The notes beneath the pieces were generated by a model. The model had not been told where the DNA came from, did not search any database, and saw only the letters and a program-made list of their open reading frames with translations. From contig NZ_KQ970263.1 in assembly GCF_001579045.1 (NCBI RefSeq), positions 57,408-121,407 of the forward strand: 64,000 bases of DNA. Direction: 5' to 3'. The position numbers and the translations under genes are program-made. The stretch comes from Streptococcus mitis (lineage in GTDB: Bacteria > Bacillota > Bacilli > Lactobacillales > Streptococcaceae). Below, in pieces: positions 1 to 9,508 of this stretch; position 1 is the stretch's first letter, and each line of letters begins with the position of its first letter.

Positions 1-658
1 AAAGGAGTTTTTCTTTCTTATCCAAATGCACCACATTTGCAGGATTGATGAGAAAGGAGCGGTGGCACTGCAAGAGACGGGGTTCCTGCTTAAAAACCTC
101 CTCTAAACTCGCTGTAAATTCCAGCCTGTCTGTCTTGGTATAGAGAATAACACGATGGGCTCTGGGAGACGTTTCGAGATAGTAAACCTCTTTAAAAGGA
201 TACTGGAATTGGGCAAATTTTGATTTAAAGTAAAAGCAATCTTCCGCCAGACTTTTACTATCTTGACCATTGGCATAGAGAAGGGCTGTCTCAATACGAG
301 ATTCAAACTCCTCTGCTGAAAGGGCCTTATCAATGTAGTCCAGAGCAGACACCTGATAGCGAAAGGACAGGGGCATAAACTCCGAGTGAGTCGTCACAAA
401 GACAATCAGGGCATAGGGGTCTCGATCCCGAATCTTTCTAGCCACTTCCAGACCCTTCATCTCCTCATTTCGAATCTCAATATCCAAAAAGAATAGCTGA
501 TGAGCTCCCTTCTCATGCACCTCTGCTAGCAGTTGATCTGGCTTGCCAAAGACCTCAAAAGAGCTAGGAATGATATGATGTTCCTTCAAAAGTTTCTCAA
601 TCGTCGTTTCAATCCTAGTCTGTTGGGAAAAATCATCTTCTAAAACAAATATTCTCAT
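1..658 (-). CDS. blpR: BlpR response regulator, C-terminus cut by window edge
   Basis: Partial gene: the reading frame is open from the ATG at 656-658 to the left edge. The protein starts MRIFVLEDD and has a receiver domain with the phosphoacceptor region FFLDIEIRN, then a LytTR-type DNA-binding part (YYLETSPRAHRV, LLQCHRSFLINPANV). This matches BlpR, which, when phosphorylated by BlpH after the BlpC pheromone is sensed, activates the blp bacteriocin promoters. It starts 4 nt after blpS stops, so the two are one operon. Direct repeats of the type it binds are visible at 1150-1188. The last ~25 residues lie outside the window. Confidence 0.9.
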   Translation of the reverse strand, partial: MRIFVLEDDFSQQTRIETTIEKLLKEHHIIPSSFEVFGKPDQLLAEVHEKGAHQLFFLDIEIRNEEMKGLEVARKIRDRDPYALIVFVTTHSEFMPLSFRYQVSALDYIDKALSAEEFESRIETALLYANGQDSKSLAEDCFYFKSKFAQFQYPFKEVYYLETSPRAHRVILYTKTDRLEFTASLEEVFKQEPRLLQCHRSFLINPANVVHLDKKEKLL

Positions 659-662
659 CTTC

Positions 663-1001
663 TTACTCTCCTTCTTTCAACCATTTTTGACGAATTTCTC
701 TATAGCGACGTCTGGCATACTTGACAGCGTATTGACCTTCTTCTCCAAGAAAAAGGATTCTTTCTTGAAAATCAATCGATTTTAATTTATCAAGATTAAC
801 CAAACAATTTCGATGACATCTCATCAAGGTTTCCCCATATTGGTTCTCAAGATTACTTAAATTTTGAACCATATTAAAACTAGCTTCTTTTGTAACAATC
901 TGTACGGTATGGGCTTTAGTTGGATGTGCTTGGATATAGTAGATATCGTCGACGTTTACTTTATAGACTGTTTTCTGTGTCTGAATAATCATATGTTTCA
1001 T
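663..1001 (-). CDS. blpS: BlpS, stand-alone LytTR DNA-binding protein
   Basis: 112 residues that consist almost entirely of a LytTR domain (VDDIYYIQAHPTKAHTV, MRCHRNCLVNLDKL), with no receiver domain. It is the usual small partner encoded just ahead of blpR, thought to modulate blp regulation by competing for or sharing BlpR sites. The start is supported by an AGGAGGAG ribosome site 5 nt before the ATG. A second in-frame ATG three codons later is possible. It is transcribed away from the bacteriocin-like peptide and blpT. Confidence 0.88.
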   Translation of the reverse strand: MKHMIIQTQKTVYKVNVDDIYYIQAHPTKAHTVQIVTKEASFNMVQNLSNLENQYGETLMRCHRNCLVNLDKLKSIDFQERILFLGEEGQYAVKYARRRYREIRQKWLKEGE

Positions 1002-1149
1002 TGGATTCTCCTCCTAAGAAAAGAATAACAGAAAAGTTCTCACACAAGCGCACCCGATCCTAAACAGTCTTTGAAAACTCCTAAAAGGACTATTTTTCTA
1101 CAACATCATGATGAGCTTACAACTATTTTATCATAAAATTCACTCAGCG

Positions 1150-1188
1150 CAATTCAAGACATTTCAAGGACAATTAAAGATTTGAAGG
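1150..1188 (+). promoter_or_regulatory. BlpR/LytTR-type direct-repeat operator
   Basis: CAATTCAAGA at 1150-1159 is repeated as CAATTAAAGA at 1171-1180, exactly 21 bp apart. A second interleaved pair, ATTTCAAGG at 1161-1169 and ATTTGAAGG at 1180-1188, sits 19 bp apart. Two ~10-bp direct repeats about two helical turns apart are the signature of ComE/BlpR-type LytTR operators. The site points toward the peptide gene and blpT, with a -10-like TATGAT at 1215-1220 and no good -35, as expected for an activator-dependent promoter. Confidence 0.75.
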
Positions 1189-1214
1189 TGAAAAAGGAGA
1201 TAAAAGTGATAGAC

Positions 1215-1220
1215 TATGAT
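1215..1220 (+). promoter_or_regulatory. -10 element of the blpT-side promoter
   Basis: TATGAT lies 34 bp after the end of the first direct-repeat pair, the spacing usual for ComE/BlpR-driven promoters. Transcription from here would give a ~130-nt untranslated leader before the gene at 1360. That leader contains a strong ribosome site (1265-1270) and a 7-codon ORF (1278-1301). Confidence 0.55.
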
Positions 1221-1277
1221 TATAGAAAGACTATGTTTGCAACAACTTTAAAAATCATCAAAAAAGGAGGGGTGCAT

Positions 1278-1301
1278 ATGATTTATTCACATCCACCATG
1301 A
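1278..1301 (+). other. Short upstream ORF with strong ribosome site
   Basis: AAGGAGGGG precedes ATG at 1278. The frame encodes only MIYSHPP before TGA. The same frame is open back to a GTG at 1206-1208 that also has AAGGAG 6 nt upstream, giving 31 codons in total, but that version would overlap the -10 element. It may be a leader peptide, or the leftover 5' part of a gene disrupted when the peptide at 1360 was inserted. No known product is recognised. Confidence 0.3.
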
Positions 1302-1359
1302 TTAACACCCTATAAATATACTCTATTGCAATTGACGTAAATATAACAAGGAGAAAATT

Positions 1360-1611
1360 ATGGCCAAGTCAAATAAAACAAAACAATTAACATCAATCGA
1401 ACTTTCTCATATAAATGGCGGTAGTATTCCATATGGATGGTATTCTCCGTTTCATATGATTAGCGATAATGTACTATGTAGAAATGGATATTCATATAAT
1501 AAAGCTAATCTTGATAATGGTAAATGTATCATTGATTGGGGCAACATAGTTGGCAATGTTGCTAATAATATAGGTGCCTCACTAGGAGATTTACACAATC
1601 CCTTACCTTAA
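1360..1611 (+). CDS. Double-glycine leader bacteriocin-like peptide
   Basis: 83 residues. The N-terminus carries a class II bacteriocin leader: LTSIELSHINGG at residues 10-21 fits the LSxxELxxIxGG pattern cleaved by C39-peptidase ABC exporters such as BlpA or ComA. The predicted mature part of 62 residues begins SIPYGW, holds two cysteines (C40, C56) that could form a disulfide, and ends in a glycine/asparagine-rich stretch with a GxxxG motif at 61-65. A good AAGGAG site lies 7 nt upstream. It follows a BlpR-type operator and is 28 nt upstream of blpT, so it is probably part of the blp regulon. I do not recognise it as a named Blp bacteriocin, and no adjacent dedicated immunity gene is seen. 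Confidence 0.7.
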   Translation: MAKSNKTKQLTSIELSHINGGSIPYGWYSPFHMISDNVLCRNGYSYNKANLDNGKCIIDWGNIVGNVANNIGASLGDLHNPLP

Positions 1612-1639
1612 AACATAAATTATATAGGAGGTCACGTAA

Positions 1640-1963
1640 ATGACAGACCCAATTAAAACTGCTCAGGCACTGATAACTGACTTAAACAAAGCCTACCAAG
1701 CATGCAGACAGGCAACCGCTGACGACGTCCGCTTTCAGGAGCAATTAAACTCTATTCTTGGCTTTCTAGCCAAGGCTGAGACAGTGGATAATCGAGTCTT
1801 GATTGAACTGGAAAAATTTTACCAGACTTCCAGTCTTCTCATGGGACTCAGCACTCTTGATCCAGATGCCCCTACCCGCGCCGCTTGGCGGGCCTATGAC
1901 CGCTTCCACTTTGACCAGGTCAAGACCAAATTGAGTCTCTACGGACCAACCATTATCCTGTAG
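1640..1963 (+). CDS. blpT: BlpT
   Basis: 107-residue soluble, mostly helical protein beginning MTDPIKTAQALITDL, recognised as BlpT of the pneumococcal blp locus. Members are induced with the blp regulon; the biochemical role is not established. It has a strong TAGGAGG site 9 nt before the ATG. It is co-directional with the double-glycine peptide just upstream, and a hairpin terminator follows its stop codon. No membrane segment or signal peptide is visible. Confidence 0.82.
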   Translation: MTDPIKTAQALITDLNKAYQACRQATADDVRFQEQLNSILGFLAKAETVDNRVLIELEKFYQTSSLLMGLSTLDPDAPTRAAWRAYDRFHFDQVKTKLSLYGPTIIL

Positions 1964-1970
1964 AAAATAA

Positions 1971-2006
1971 AAGAAGTTGAGACAAACTGAACTCAACTTC
2001 TTTTTT
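1971..2006. terminator. Bidirectional terminator between blpT and ecsB
   Basis: AAGAAGTTGAG and CTCAACTTCTT form an 11-bp stem with a ~10-nt loop, followed by a T run on the + strand and preceded by an A run. It can therefore serve the two converging genes. Confidence 0.85.
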
Positions 2007-2024
2007 AGTGTCATATAGGCAATG

Positions 2025-3074
2025 TTAGTCCTGCATCTGACGTTTGACCTGATAAGGCAAATACAAGACTAATAAAACCAAACCAGCTCCTAGTAAGGCT
2101 AGAAGGGCTAGTTTTTCTCGGAAGGTAATCAACCCAACAACTAATTCCACAAGTAAAACAAAACTGGTCAATCCTCGGACTACCGCCTGCAAACCTTTTT
2201 CCTTTTGCCCCTTGTCCAGTGGAAAGAGTTGGGTCAAATACTGGTAGTCAAAGGCGTGATAGAGGGCCAGCAACTGGAAGAGCAAAAGGTAGTTAAAGAA
2301 CACTACCACTGCTGTCGCAATCCAGGCTTGCTCGATAAAGACCTGCGCCAGCAAGGAAAGTAGGAGCAGACGGAGATTGAGGGCAAAGAGGTCTCCATTT
2401 CGCAGATAAGAACGCAGATAGAGATTTTGCCAAATCTTTCCAGGTACCTTCTGAACAACCTTTAGGATAAAGTCCAGATAGGCACGACGCTTGACGCTGT
2501 TTGAAATTCCCTTTACCTGCGTAAAGAGGGCAAAGAAACGAAGCAAGACTTGCTTACGCTTGCTTTCTTGGGAAATAACATAGTCCCAGTCCAGTCTATT
2601 TTCAGTGAAAAATTTGCTGGCCTTTTGACGAAAGAGGAAATATTTTCCTACCCCCAATAAAAGCACATAGACCAGAAAAACAGGCAAGCCATAACCCATG
2701 GCTAAAAATAAGGGCGCAAATAAAAGCAAGAAAAGGGTCTGGACAAAGAGCCAAAAGACTAGGGCAATGCCAGTTTGACGCTTGAGGTGGAGCTTGATTT
2801 CCTCTTCTCCAACTAAGAGAAAGAGCTTGTCTGGAGCCTCCATATAGGTGGCAATTCCTCCCCAAAGCAAAAGTAAAACAGACGTAATTCCTACAAACAA
2901 AAGGATAGGCCAATGATTTTCAGGAAAATGTTGCAGGAGTTGGCTGTACTGGTAGGCTAGAAAGCCCAGCAGGACAAGCAGGAACAAGACAAAGTGGTCA
3001 TTGAGAACATAGCGCAGATAACCAATACACTCCTTACGAAAAGCCTGCTTTCTCTTTAAAAACAAGTCTTTCAT
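2025..3074 (-). CDS. ecsB: EcsB-type ABC transporter permease
   Basis: 349 residues with about eight hydrophobic segments in pairs (e.g. FVLFLLVLLGFLAYQYSQLL, LFVGITSVLLLLW and a C-terminal LALLALLGAGLVLLVLYLP). It fits the EcsB family of permeases, whose substrate is unsettled; in Bacillus the Ecs system affects exoprotein secretion and membrane proteolysis, and in pneumococcus the pair is annotated near the blp genes. The start ATG overlaps the stop of the upstream ATPase by 4 nt, so the two are translationally coupled and form one exporter. Confidence 0.82.
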   Translation of the reverse strand: MKDLFLKRKQAFRKECIGYLRYVLNDHFVLFLLVLLGFLAYQYSQLLQHFPENHWPILLFVGITSVLLLLWGGIATYMEAPDKLFLLVGEEEIKLHLKRQTGIALVFWLFVQTLFLLLFAPLFLAMGYGLPVFLVYVLLLGVGKYFLFRQKASKFFTENRLDWDYVISQESKRKQVLLRFFALFTQVKGISNSVKRRAYLDFILKVVQKVPGKIWQNLYLRSYLRNGDLFALNLRLLLLSLLAQVFIEQAWIATAVVVFFNYLLLFQLLALYHAFDYQYLTQLFPLDKGQKEKGLQAVVRGLTSFVLLVELVVGLITFREKLALLALLGAGLVLLVLYLPYQVKRQMQD

Positions 3075-3802
3075 AGCCCCTCCTCTTTGGTCAGAGCCAA
3101 GTAAATATCATTCAAACTAGCCTCAGGCATGTCAAAGGCTTCGCGCAGTTGCAGGAGATTCCCCTTGGCACGCACCTCTCCCTTGTGGAGAATGACAAAG
3201 GCATCACACATCTTCTCCGCCGAATCCAGCACGTGGGTACTCATGAGAATGGACTTGCCCTTTTGCTTTTCCACTTCCAAAAGCTGAATCAAGTCTGCAA
3301 TAGCCAACGGATCAAGACCAAGGAAAGGCTCATCCACGATGAAAAGACTTGGATCCACCACAAAAGCACAGATAATCATGACCTTCTGCTTCATCCCTTT
3401 GGAAAAATGAACAGGGAACCAGTCCAATTTCTGATCCAGACGGAACATTTTTAGCAAGGGCTCTACTCGATCAAAAGCTACTTTCTGCTCAATACCATAA
3501 GCCATGGCAACCGTTTCAATATGCTCTCTGAGGGTTAATTCCTCATACAGGCTAGGTGTCTCGGGAATGTAACCAATCTGCTTGCGGTAGCTAGTCGCAT
3601 CTTCTTGCAGGGTCAGGCCATTGATATTGATGGAGCCACTATAAGGTGTCAACAGACCGATAATCTCATTGATTGTCGTTGATTTTCCAGCACCATTGAG
3701 ACCAATCAAACCGACCAACTGCCCACTTTCAACAGTAAAGGACACATCTTTCAAGACAGGGACATGGACATAGCCACCTGTCAGGTTTTTAATTTCTAAC
3801 AT
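3071..3802 (-). CDS. ecsA: EcsA-type ABC transporter ATPase
   Basis: 243 residues with a complete ATPase core: Walker A GLNGAGKST at 34-42, a Q-loop region (IGYIPETPSLYEELT), a signature in the variant form FSKGMKQK, Walker B LFIVDEP and an H-loop STH. The degenerate signature is normal for this subfamily. It powers the EcsB permease encoded immediately downstream. It is divergent from hit, with ~67 bp between the two starts for both promoters. Confidence 0.85.
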   Translation of the reverse strand: MLEIKNLTGGYVHVPVLKDVSFTVESGQLVGLIGLNGAGKSTTINEIIGLLTPYSGSININGLTLQEDATSYRKQIGYIPETPSLYEELTLREHIETVAMAYGIEQKVAFDRVEPLLKMFRLDQKLDWFPVHFSKGMKQKVMIICAFVVDPSLFIVDEPFLGLDPLAIADLIQLLEVEKQKGKSILMSTHVLDSAEKMCDAFVILHKGEVRAKGNLLQLREAFDMPEASLNDIYLALTKEEGL

Positions 3803-3869
3803 ATTTTCTCCAAATCTGGTATAATGTAGCTATATTATATCAAAATTCAATACAGTAGAGGTAGATTTT

Positions 3870-4280
3870 ATGTCAGATTGCATTTTTTGTAAAATCATCG
3901 CAGGGGAAATTCCTGCTTCAAAAGTATATGAAGATGAGCAGGTTCTTGCCTTTCTTGATATCTCTCAAGTGACACCAGGACACACCTTGGTCGTACCAAG
4001 AGAACACTATCGCAATCTTTTAGAAATGGACGCTACCAGCGCTAGCCAACTCTTTGCCCAAGTACCAAAAGTAGCTCAAAAAGTCATGAAAGCTACCAAG
4101 GCTGCTGGTATGAATATCATTGCCAACTGTGAAGAAGTCGCAGGACAAACCGTCTTTCATACCCACGTTCACCTTGTACCTCGCTACAGTGCTGACGATG
4201 ACCTCAAGATTGATTTTATCGCCCACGAACCAGACTTTGACAAACTTGCTCAAGTCGCTGAAACCATCAAAAACGCCTAA
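3870..4280 (+). CDS. hit: HIT family hydrolase
   Basis: 136 residues. The histidine-triad motif is HTHVHLVP near residue 98, and a CxxC pair (CIFC, residues 4-7) suggests a structural zinc site. HIT proteins hydrolyse nucleotide phosphoramidates and related adenylated compounds in the cytoplasm. The length is typical of the Hit/Hint branch. The start follows a GTAGAGG site. The next gene begins 9 nt downstream. Confidence 0.88.
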   Translation: MSDCIFCKIIAGEIPASKVYEDEQVLAFLDISQVTPGHTLVVPREHYRNLLEMDATSASQLFAQVPKVAQKVMKATKAAGMNIIANCEEVAGQTVFHTHVHLVPRYSADDDLKIDFIAHEPDFDKLAQVAETIKNA

Positions 4281-4289
4281 GGAGTTGCC

Positions 4290-4577
4290 ATGAAATTATC
4301 CAATCTACTGCTATTTGCAGGAGCTGCAGTCGGAAGTTATCTGGTCACAAAAAATCGCCAAACCATCACAGATGAAGTCTTGAATACCACTGACCGCGTT
4401 CAAGCTATCAAGGACGATGTGGATATTATCCAAAACAGCCTGCAAATCATTGACCAGCAAAAAGAACTCATCAAGGAATACCAAGAAGACCTAACTTACA
4501 AGTTTAAGGTCTTGGAAAAGGATATCCAGACCAGACTAGCTGTCATCAAAGAAACACAGGAAATTGAAGATAAGTAA
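4290..4577 (+). CDS. Small membrane-anchored coiled-coil protein
   Basis: 95 residues. The N-terminal stretch LSNLLLFAGAAVGSYLV is hydrophobic enough for one membrane anchor. The remainder (about 25-95) is charged, helical and heptad-like, e.g. VQAIKDDVDIIQNSLQII, suggesting a coiled coil. It resembles small YtxH-like streptococcal proteins of unknown function. It is 9 nt downstream of hit with its own AAGGAG site and is followed by a terminator, so it ends the hit operon. Confidence 0.7.
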   Translation: MKLSNLLLFAGAAVGSYLVTKNRQTITDEVLNTTDRVQAIKDDVDIIQNSLQIIDQQKELIKEYQEDLTYKFKVLEKDIQTRLAVIKETQEIEDK

Positions 4578-4600
4578 AAAGAGCCACTCAGCTCTTTTTT
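4576..4600 (+). terminator. Terminator of the hit operon
   Basis: AAAAAGAGC and GCTCTTTTTT enclose a short loop immediately after the stop codon, with six T residues on the + strand. Confidence 0.85.
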
Positions 4601-4679
4601 AAAAGGTAAACAAGTTATATCCCATCAACTATACATCATAATTTAGGCAACTCATTCACCATGTCACAACTAAATCGAA

Positions 4680-4812
4680 GACTTTCCGCCGTAATGAAAA
4701 CACCTGAAACAGCTTGGTTTCAGGTGTTCGGAAACTTTGAGACCTAGGCCCAAAGTTTAGGTATGGAACTTCGGAAAAGGTCGCTACCGTCCGTCATTAC
4801 TTAAGGAAAGTC
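4680..4812. repeat. Nested palindromic element downstream of dnaJ
   Basis: A 133-bp element with nested pairing. GACTTTCC (4680-4687) pairs with GGAAAGTC (4805-4812), and GTAATGA (4691-4697) with TCATTAC (4794-4800). Inside are an 11-bp hairpin, ACACCTGAAAC (4700-4710) with GTTTCAGGTGT (4717-4727), and an 8-bp hairpin, AAACTTTG (4732-4739) with CAAAGTTT (4751-4758). A related inner hairpin is found in the element at 8907-9020. It could be a MITE-like repeat or a structured RNA. Confidence 0.6.
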
Positions 4813-4828
4813 TTAAAAAATCTATAAA

Positions 4829-4853
4829 CAAAAAGAGCCCAACGGCTCTTTTT
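4829..4853 (-). terminator. Terminator of dnaJ
   Basis: AAAAAGAGCC and GGCTCTTTTT form a stem with a short AAC loop just after the dnaJ stop on the minus strand. A-rich and T-rich flanks would let it work in both directions. Confidence 0.82.
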
Positions 4854-4857
4854 ACTT

Positions 4858-5997
4858 TTATTCTCCTTCAAAGGCATCTTTAATATGGTCAAAGAAGCCC
4901 TTTTTCTTTGGATTGACTTTTAAATCACCAGCAGCTGCGAATTCTTTCAAGGCTGCTTTTTGGCGGTCGTTCAAGCCTGTCGGAGTCACAACATTAACGG
5001 TAACGTATTGGTCACCAACTGCACCGCCACGAAGACTTGGAGCTCCTTTACCACGTAGACGGAATTTCTTACCAGTCTGAGTTCCCTCTGGGATAATCAA
5101 TTCAACATCACCGTGAACCGTTGGGATATCAACTGTATCACCAAGAGCCGCTTGGACAAAGTTGAGGTTGAGATTGTAGAAGATAGTGGTTCCTTCACGT
5201 TCAAACTTGTCGCTGGCTTCCACAGAAACTACTACATACAAGTCACCGTATGGTCCACCGTTAAAGCCTGCTTCACCCTGACCAGCTAGACGAATTTGTT
5301 GACCTGTTTCCACACCAGCAGGGATTTTCACATGTACGCTATGAGCTTGTTTTTCATGCCCTGTTCCGTGACAGGTTGTACATGGATCTTTGATTTCTTT
5401 TCCACGACCGTGACAGACATCACAGGTTACTTGGCGACGCATCATACCAAGAGGAGTTTGTGTATCAACGTTAATGACACCAGCACCATGACAGCGTCCA
5501 CAAGTGACTGGACTTGTTCCTGGTTTAGCACCAGAGCCATTACATGTACGACAGCTTGCTTCACGATTGTACTTAACTTCTTTTTCAGCTCCAAAAATAG
5601 CTTCTTCAAAGGTCAAATTCACACGGTATTGGAGGTCATCCCCCTGACGAGGAGCATTTGGATTGCGTGAAGTACCGCCTCCACCGAAGAAGCTTGAGAA
5701 AATGTCCTCAAAACCACCGAAGCCACCTGCCCCATTGAAACCGCCAGCTCCACCACCGAAGCCTCCAAAGCCACCATTGGCACCAGCCGCACCATATTGG
5801 TCATAGGCAGCCCGTTTTTGATCGTCACTCAAAGTTTCATATGCTTCTTGAACTTCCTTGTACTTTTCCTCAGCACCAGGCTCCTTGTTGATATCTGGGT
5901 GATATTTTTTCGAAAGCTTACGATAAGCCTTTTTGATCTCGTCTGCCGAAGCGTTTTTTGACACCCCCAGACGATCATAAAATTCAGTATTGTTCAT
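4858..5997 (-). CDS. dnaJ: Chaperone protein DnaJ
   Basis: 379 residues from the preferred ATG at 5995-5997; the upstream in-frame start adds only MVSC. It has an N-terminal J domain with HPD at 33-35, a Gly/Phe-rich linker of about 70-115, a cysteine-rich zinc domain with four CxxCxGxG repeats ([32 protein letters not shown]) and a C-terminal substrate-binding part. It stimulates DnaK ATPase and delivers unfolded proteins. It lies downstream of dnaK, separated by a DJ-1-like gene. No CIRCE copy is seen directly upstream, so expression probably relies on read-through or its own promoter. Confidence 0.97.
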   Translation of the reverse strand: MNNTEFYDRLGVSKNASADEIKKAYRKLSKKYHPDINKEPGAEEKYKEVQEAYETLSDDQKRAAYDQYGAAGANGGFGGFGGGAGGFNGAGGFGGFEDIFSSFFGGGGTSRNPNAPRQGDDLQYRVNLTFEEAIFGAEKEVKYNREASCRTCNGSGAKPGTSPVTCGRCHGAGVINVDTQTPLGMMRRQVTCDVCHGRGKEIKDPCTTCHGTGHEKQAHSVHVKIPAGVETGQQIRLAGQGEAGFNGGPYGDLYVVVSVEASDKFEREGTTIFYNLNLNFVQAALGDTVDIPTVHGDVELIIPEGTQTGKKFRLRGKGAPSLRGGAVGDQYVTVNVVTPTGLNDRQKAALKEFAAAGDLKVNPKKKGFFDHIKDAFEGE

Positions 5998-6022
5998 ACA
6001 AGATACCAAGACCGTAAAATTC

Positions 6023-6083
6023 GACTGAAAAATAGGAAATCTGACGCTGGAGCGATGCTCCTAGGCAGATTTATCTTTTTTCC
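6023..6083 (+). repeat. Short hairpin repeat, copy 1
   Basis: About 60 bp containing TAGGAAATCTGACGC, then an inner hairpin (TGGAGC ... GCTCC), then AGATTTATCTTTTT. The same sequence in opposite orientation lies at 6958-7016 with a different inner hairpin. The two copies therefore flank the DJ-1-like gene as inverted repeats. Confidence 0.55.
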
Positions 6084-6194
6084 GAGAATTTAGGTCGGGT
6101 TCAATTCCTTTCTTTTATATTGAGTCAAAAATTTGGGAACCCGTGTTCAGTTGCGAACACTCTTTGTTCCTTTCTATAATTTTCATGTAAATAT

Positions 6195-6827
6195 TTAGAG
6201 GTTGTTTTCTATACTCTGCTTCACTTGATTAAACTCTTCATCTGATAGAGTAAATATCAAATCCTCTTCAGCATACTCGTTCTGTTCTTTAAAATAGTTG
6301 TCCGTATTCTCTGCCAACCCTAAACCGAAAATCACTTTTCTTGCAAACTCTTGATGTGCAAAACCAATAGCCGTAATGATTTGTTTATCTTGGACAAGAA
6401 CTTTCGGTTGGAAATTCTCACGTGGAAGAAATTCAAAATAGTCAAAGAAGTTTTGCCAAATTCCACCTGTAAATTTCGTGTCGTTCAACAAGCCTGCTTT
6501 CGCCAATAAAAGAGGCGCTGAAGAAATGGCTGCAATTAGGATATCTTGCTCATTAAGACTTCTCAAAAACGAGATCAATTTCTCATCTTGTAGAGTAGGA
6601 CCTATACTTACCATTCCTGGCAAAATCACACAAGAATAATCTTCTATACGGATCTGATCCAATGTTTTCATCGGTTGACAGGACAAACCATCCTCAGAGA
6701 CCACCATCGAATTCTCAGAAGCTACATAATCAATCGTGATATCAAAAGACAGAGCTAAAGTACTCGTTAAAGTGGTTATCTCATAAAGAGAAAAATTAGG
6801 ATAAATGATACAAAGTACTTTTTTCAT
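6195..6827 (-). CDS. DJ-1/PfpI family protein
   Basis: 210 residues from the ATG at 6825-6827, which has GAGG 9 nt upstream; the longer frame would start right against that site. The fold follows DJ-1/PfpI/ThiJ: VLCIIYPNFSLYEI at the N-terminus and VILPGMVSIGPTL in the middle. At the nucleophile elbow the sequence is IAAISSAPLLLAKAG, with serine where the family normally has cysteine, so peptidase- or glyoxalase-like activity is doubtful. Its partners and substrate are unknown. It sits between dnaK and dnaJ and is bracketed by inverted short repeats, so it may have been acquired as a unit. Confidence 0.72.
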   Translation of the reverse strand: MKKVLCIIYPNFSLYEITTLTSTLALSFDITIDYVASENSMVVSEDGLSCQPMKTLDQIRIEDYSCVILPGMVSIGPTLQDEKLISFLRSLNEQDILIAAISSAPLLLAKAGLLNDTKFTGGIWQNFFDYFEFLPRENFQPKVLVQDKQIITAIGFAHQEFARKVIFGLGLAENTDNYFKEQNEYAEEDLIFTLSDEEFNQVKQSIENNL

Positions 6828-6957
6828 ACGCAACATCCTCTATTTTATCGAAAAACAGAGGCTGGGTTGCAACCTCTGGATTTCTTCCTATCATTACGAC
6901 GTTCGAGTTTTAAAAATCAAACTAGTAATGCTAAATCGAGCACTCCCTAACCTCTTG

Positions 6958-7016
6958 GTGAAAAAGACAAATCTTCCTAGAAACTAAAGTTTCTGCGTCA
7001 GATTTCCTATTTTCAC
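6958..7016 (-). repeat. Short hairpin repeat, copy 2 (inverted)
   Basis: Read on the minus strand it gives GTGAAAATAGGAAATCTGAC, then an inner hairpin GAAACTTTAGTTTC, then AGATTTGTCTTTTTCAC. The ends GTGAAAA and TTTTCAC pair. It is the inverted counterpart of 6023-6083. Confidence 0.55.
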
Positions 7017-7042
7017 TGTGAGGTTTTAACGGGCTTTTCATC

Positions 7043-8878
<1,836 letters not shown>

Positions 8879-8906
8879 TTAAATTTTATATTCTATTTTT
8901 CTTTTT

Positions 8907-9020
8907 GATACTCTTCTTAAGTGGCGGCGCCGTCAGAGCTTGACTTCGTCAATCTCTTTGACTAAACTTTGAGCCTAAGGTCTAAAAGTTTACGCAAATA
9001 GCGCCACGGCGAAGAGTATC
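8907..9020. repeat. 114-bp palindromic repeat upstream of dnaK
   Basis: GATACTCTTC (8907-8916) is perfectly inverted at GAAGAGTATC (9011-9020). Inside, GTGGCG pairs with CGCCAC. A further inner hairpin, AAACTTT...AAAGTTT-like, resembles that of the element at 4680-4812. GACTTCGTCAA resembles part of a BOX B unit. It lies between the 130-residue ORF and dnaK and could affect dnaK mRNA level or be a small non-autonomous mobile element. Confidence 0.65.
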
Positions 9021-9105
9021 GTCTTTGGTTCGCTTCGCTCACTATTGCAAAGCTGAACTACTTTTTATCTTTCTTTCATAGTTTATTGTCGTTTCGGACA
9101 AGTTC

Positions 9106-9498
9106 TTATTTTTTAGGTGTCAATGTAATAACAATCACCACTTTATCCCACTCCAAAATCTTCTGTTTCAAAGTTCTATTTGGATAAGCTTTATAATTAA
9201 TTTCATAAACACTACCACCATTTAGAGTGATTTCACCCCATTGTTTAAGCCCTTCAAAATATTCCAGCCTTTTTTTCTCAGTTCGTTCAAACTTAAAAAC
9301 TGTTTTCTGACTTTGATAATTCCAATTGTTTTTTGAAGCTCGTTTTCTAGTCGTAAAAAGATTTTTTAAGAGCCCCCAAAAAAGACGTAAAACTGGGTAA
9401 ACAATCAATAACCATAATAACACTACTGCTATTAGCACTATTACTGTTACTGGACCATATTCCTTTATCAATTGGATTAATAAACTTATTTGTTCCAT
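9106..9498 (-). CDS. Single-pass membrane protein of unknown function
   Basis: 130 residues with one clear N-terminal membrane span (VTVIVLIAVVLLWLLIVYPVL, about residues 17-37), a short basic stretch (TTRKRASKNNW), and a soluble C-terminal domain of mixed beta character ending IVITLTPKK. I recognise no family. It lies 10 nt downstream of grpE and before dnaK in the heat-shock operon, where most streptococci have grpE followed directly by dnaK. Co-transcription would make it heat-inducible. It could be a recent insertion. Confidence 0.6.
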   Translation of the reverse strand: MEQISLLIQLIKEYGPVTVIVLIAVVLLWLLIVYPVLRLFWGLLKNLFTTRKRASKNNWNYQSQKTVFKFERTEKKRLEYFEGLKQWGEITLNGGSVYEINYKAYPNRTLKQKILEWDKVVIVITLTPKK

Positions 9499-9508
9499 CT
9501 ATTCCTTT

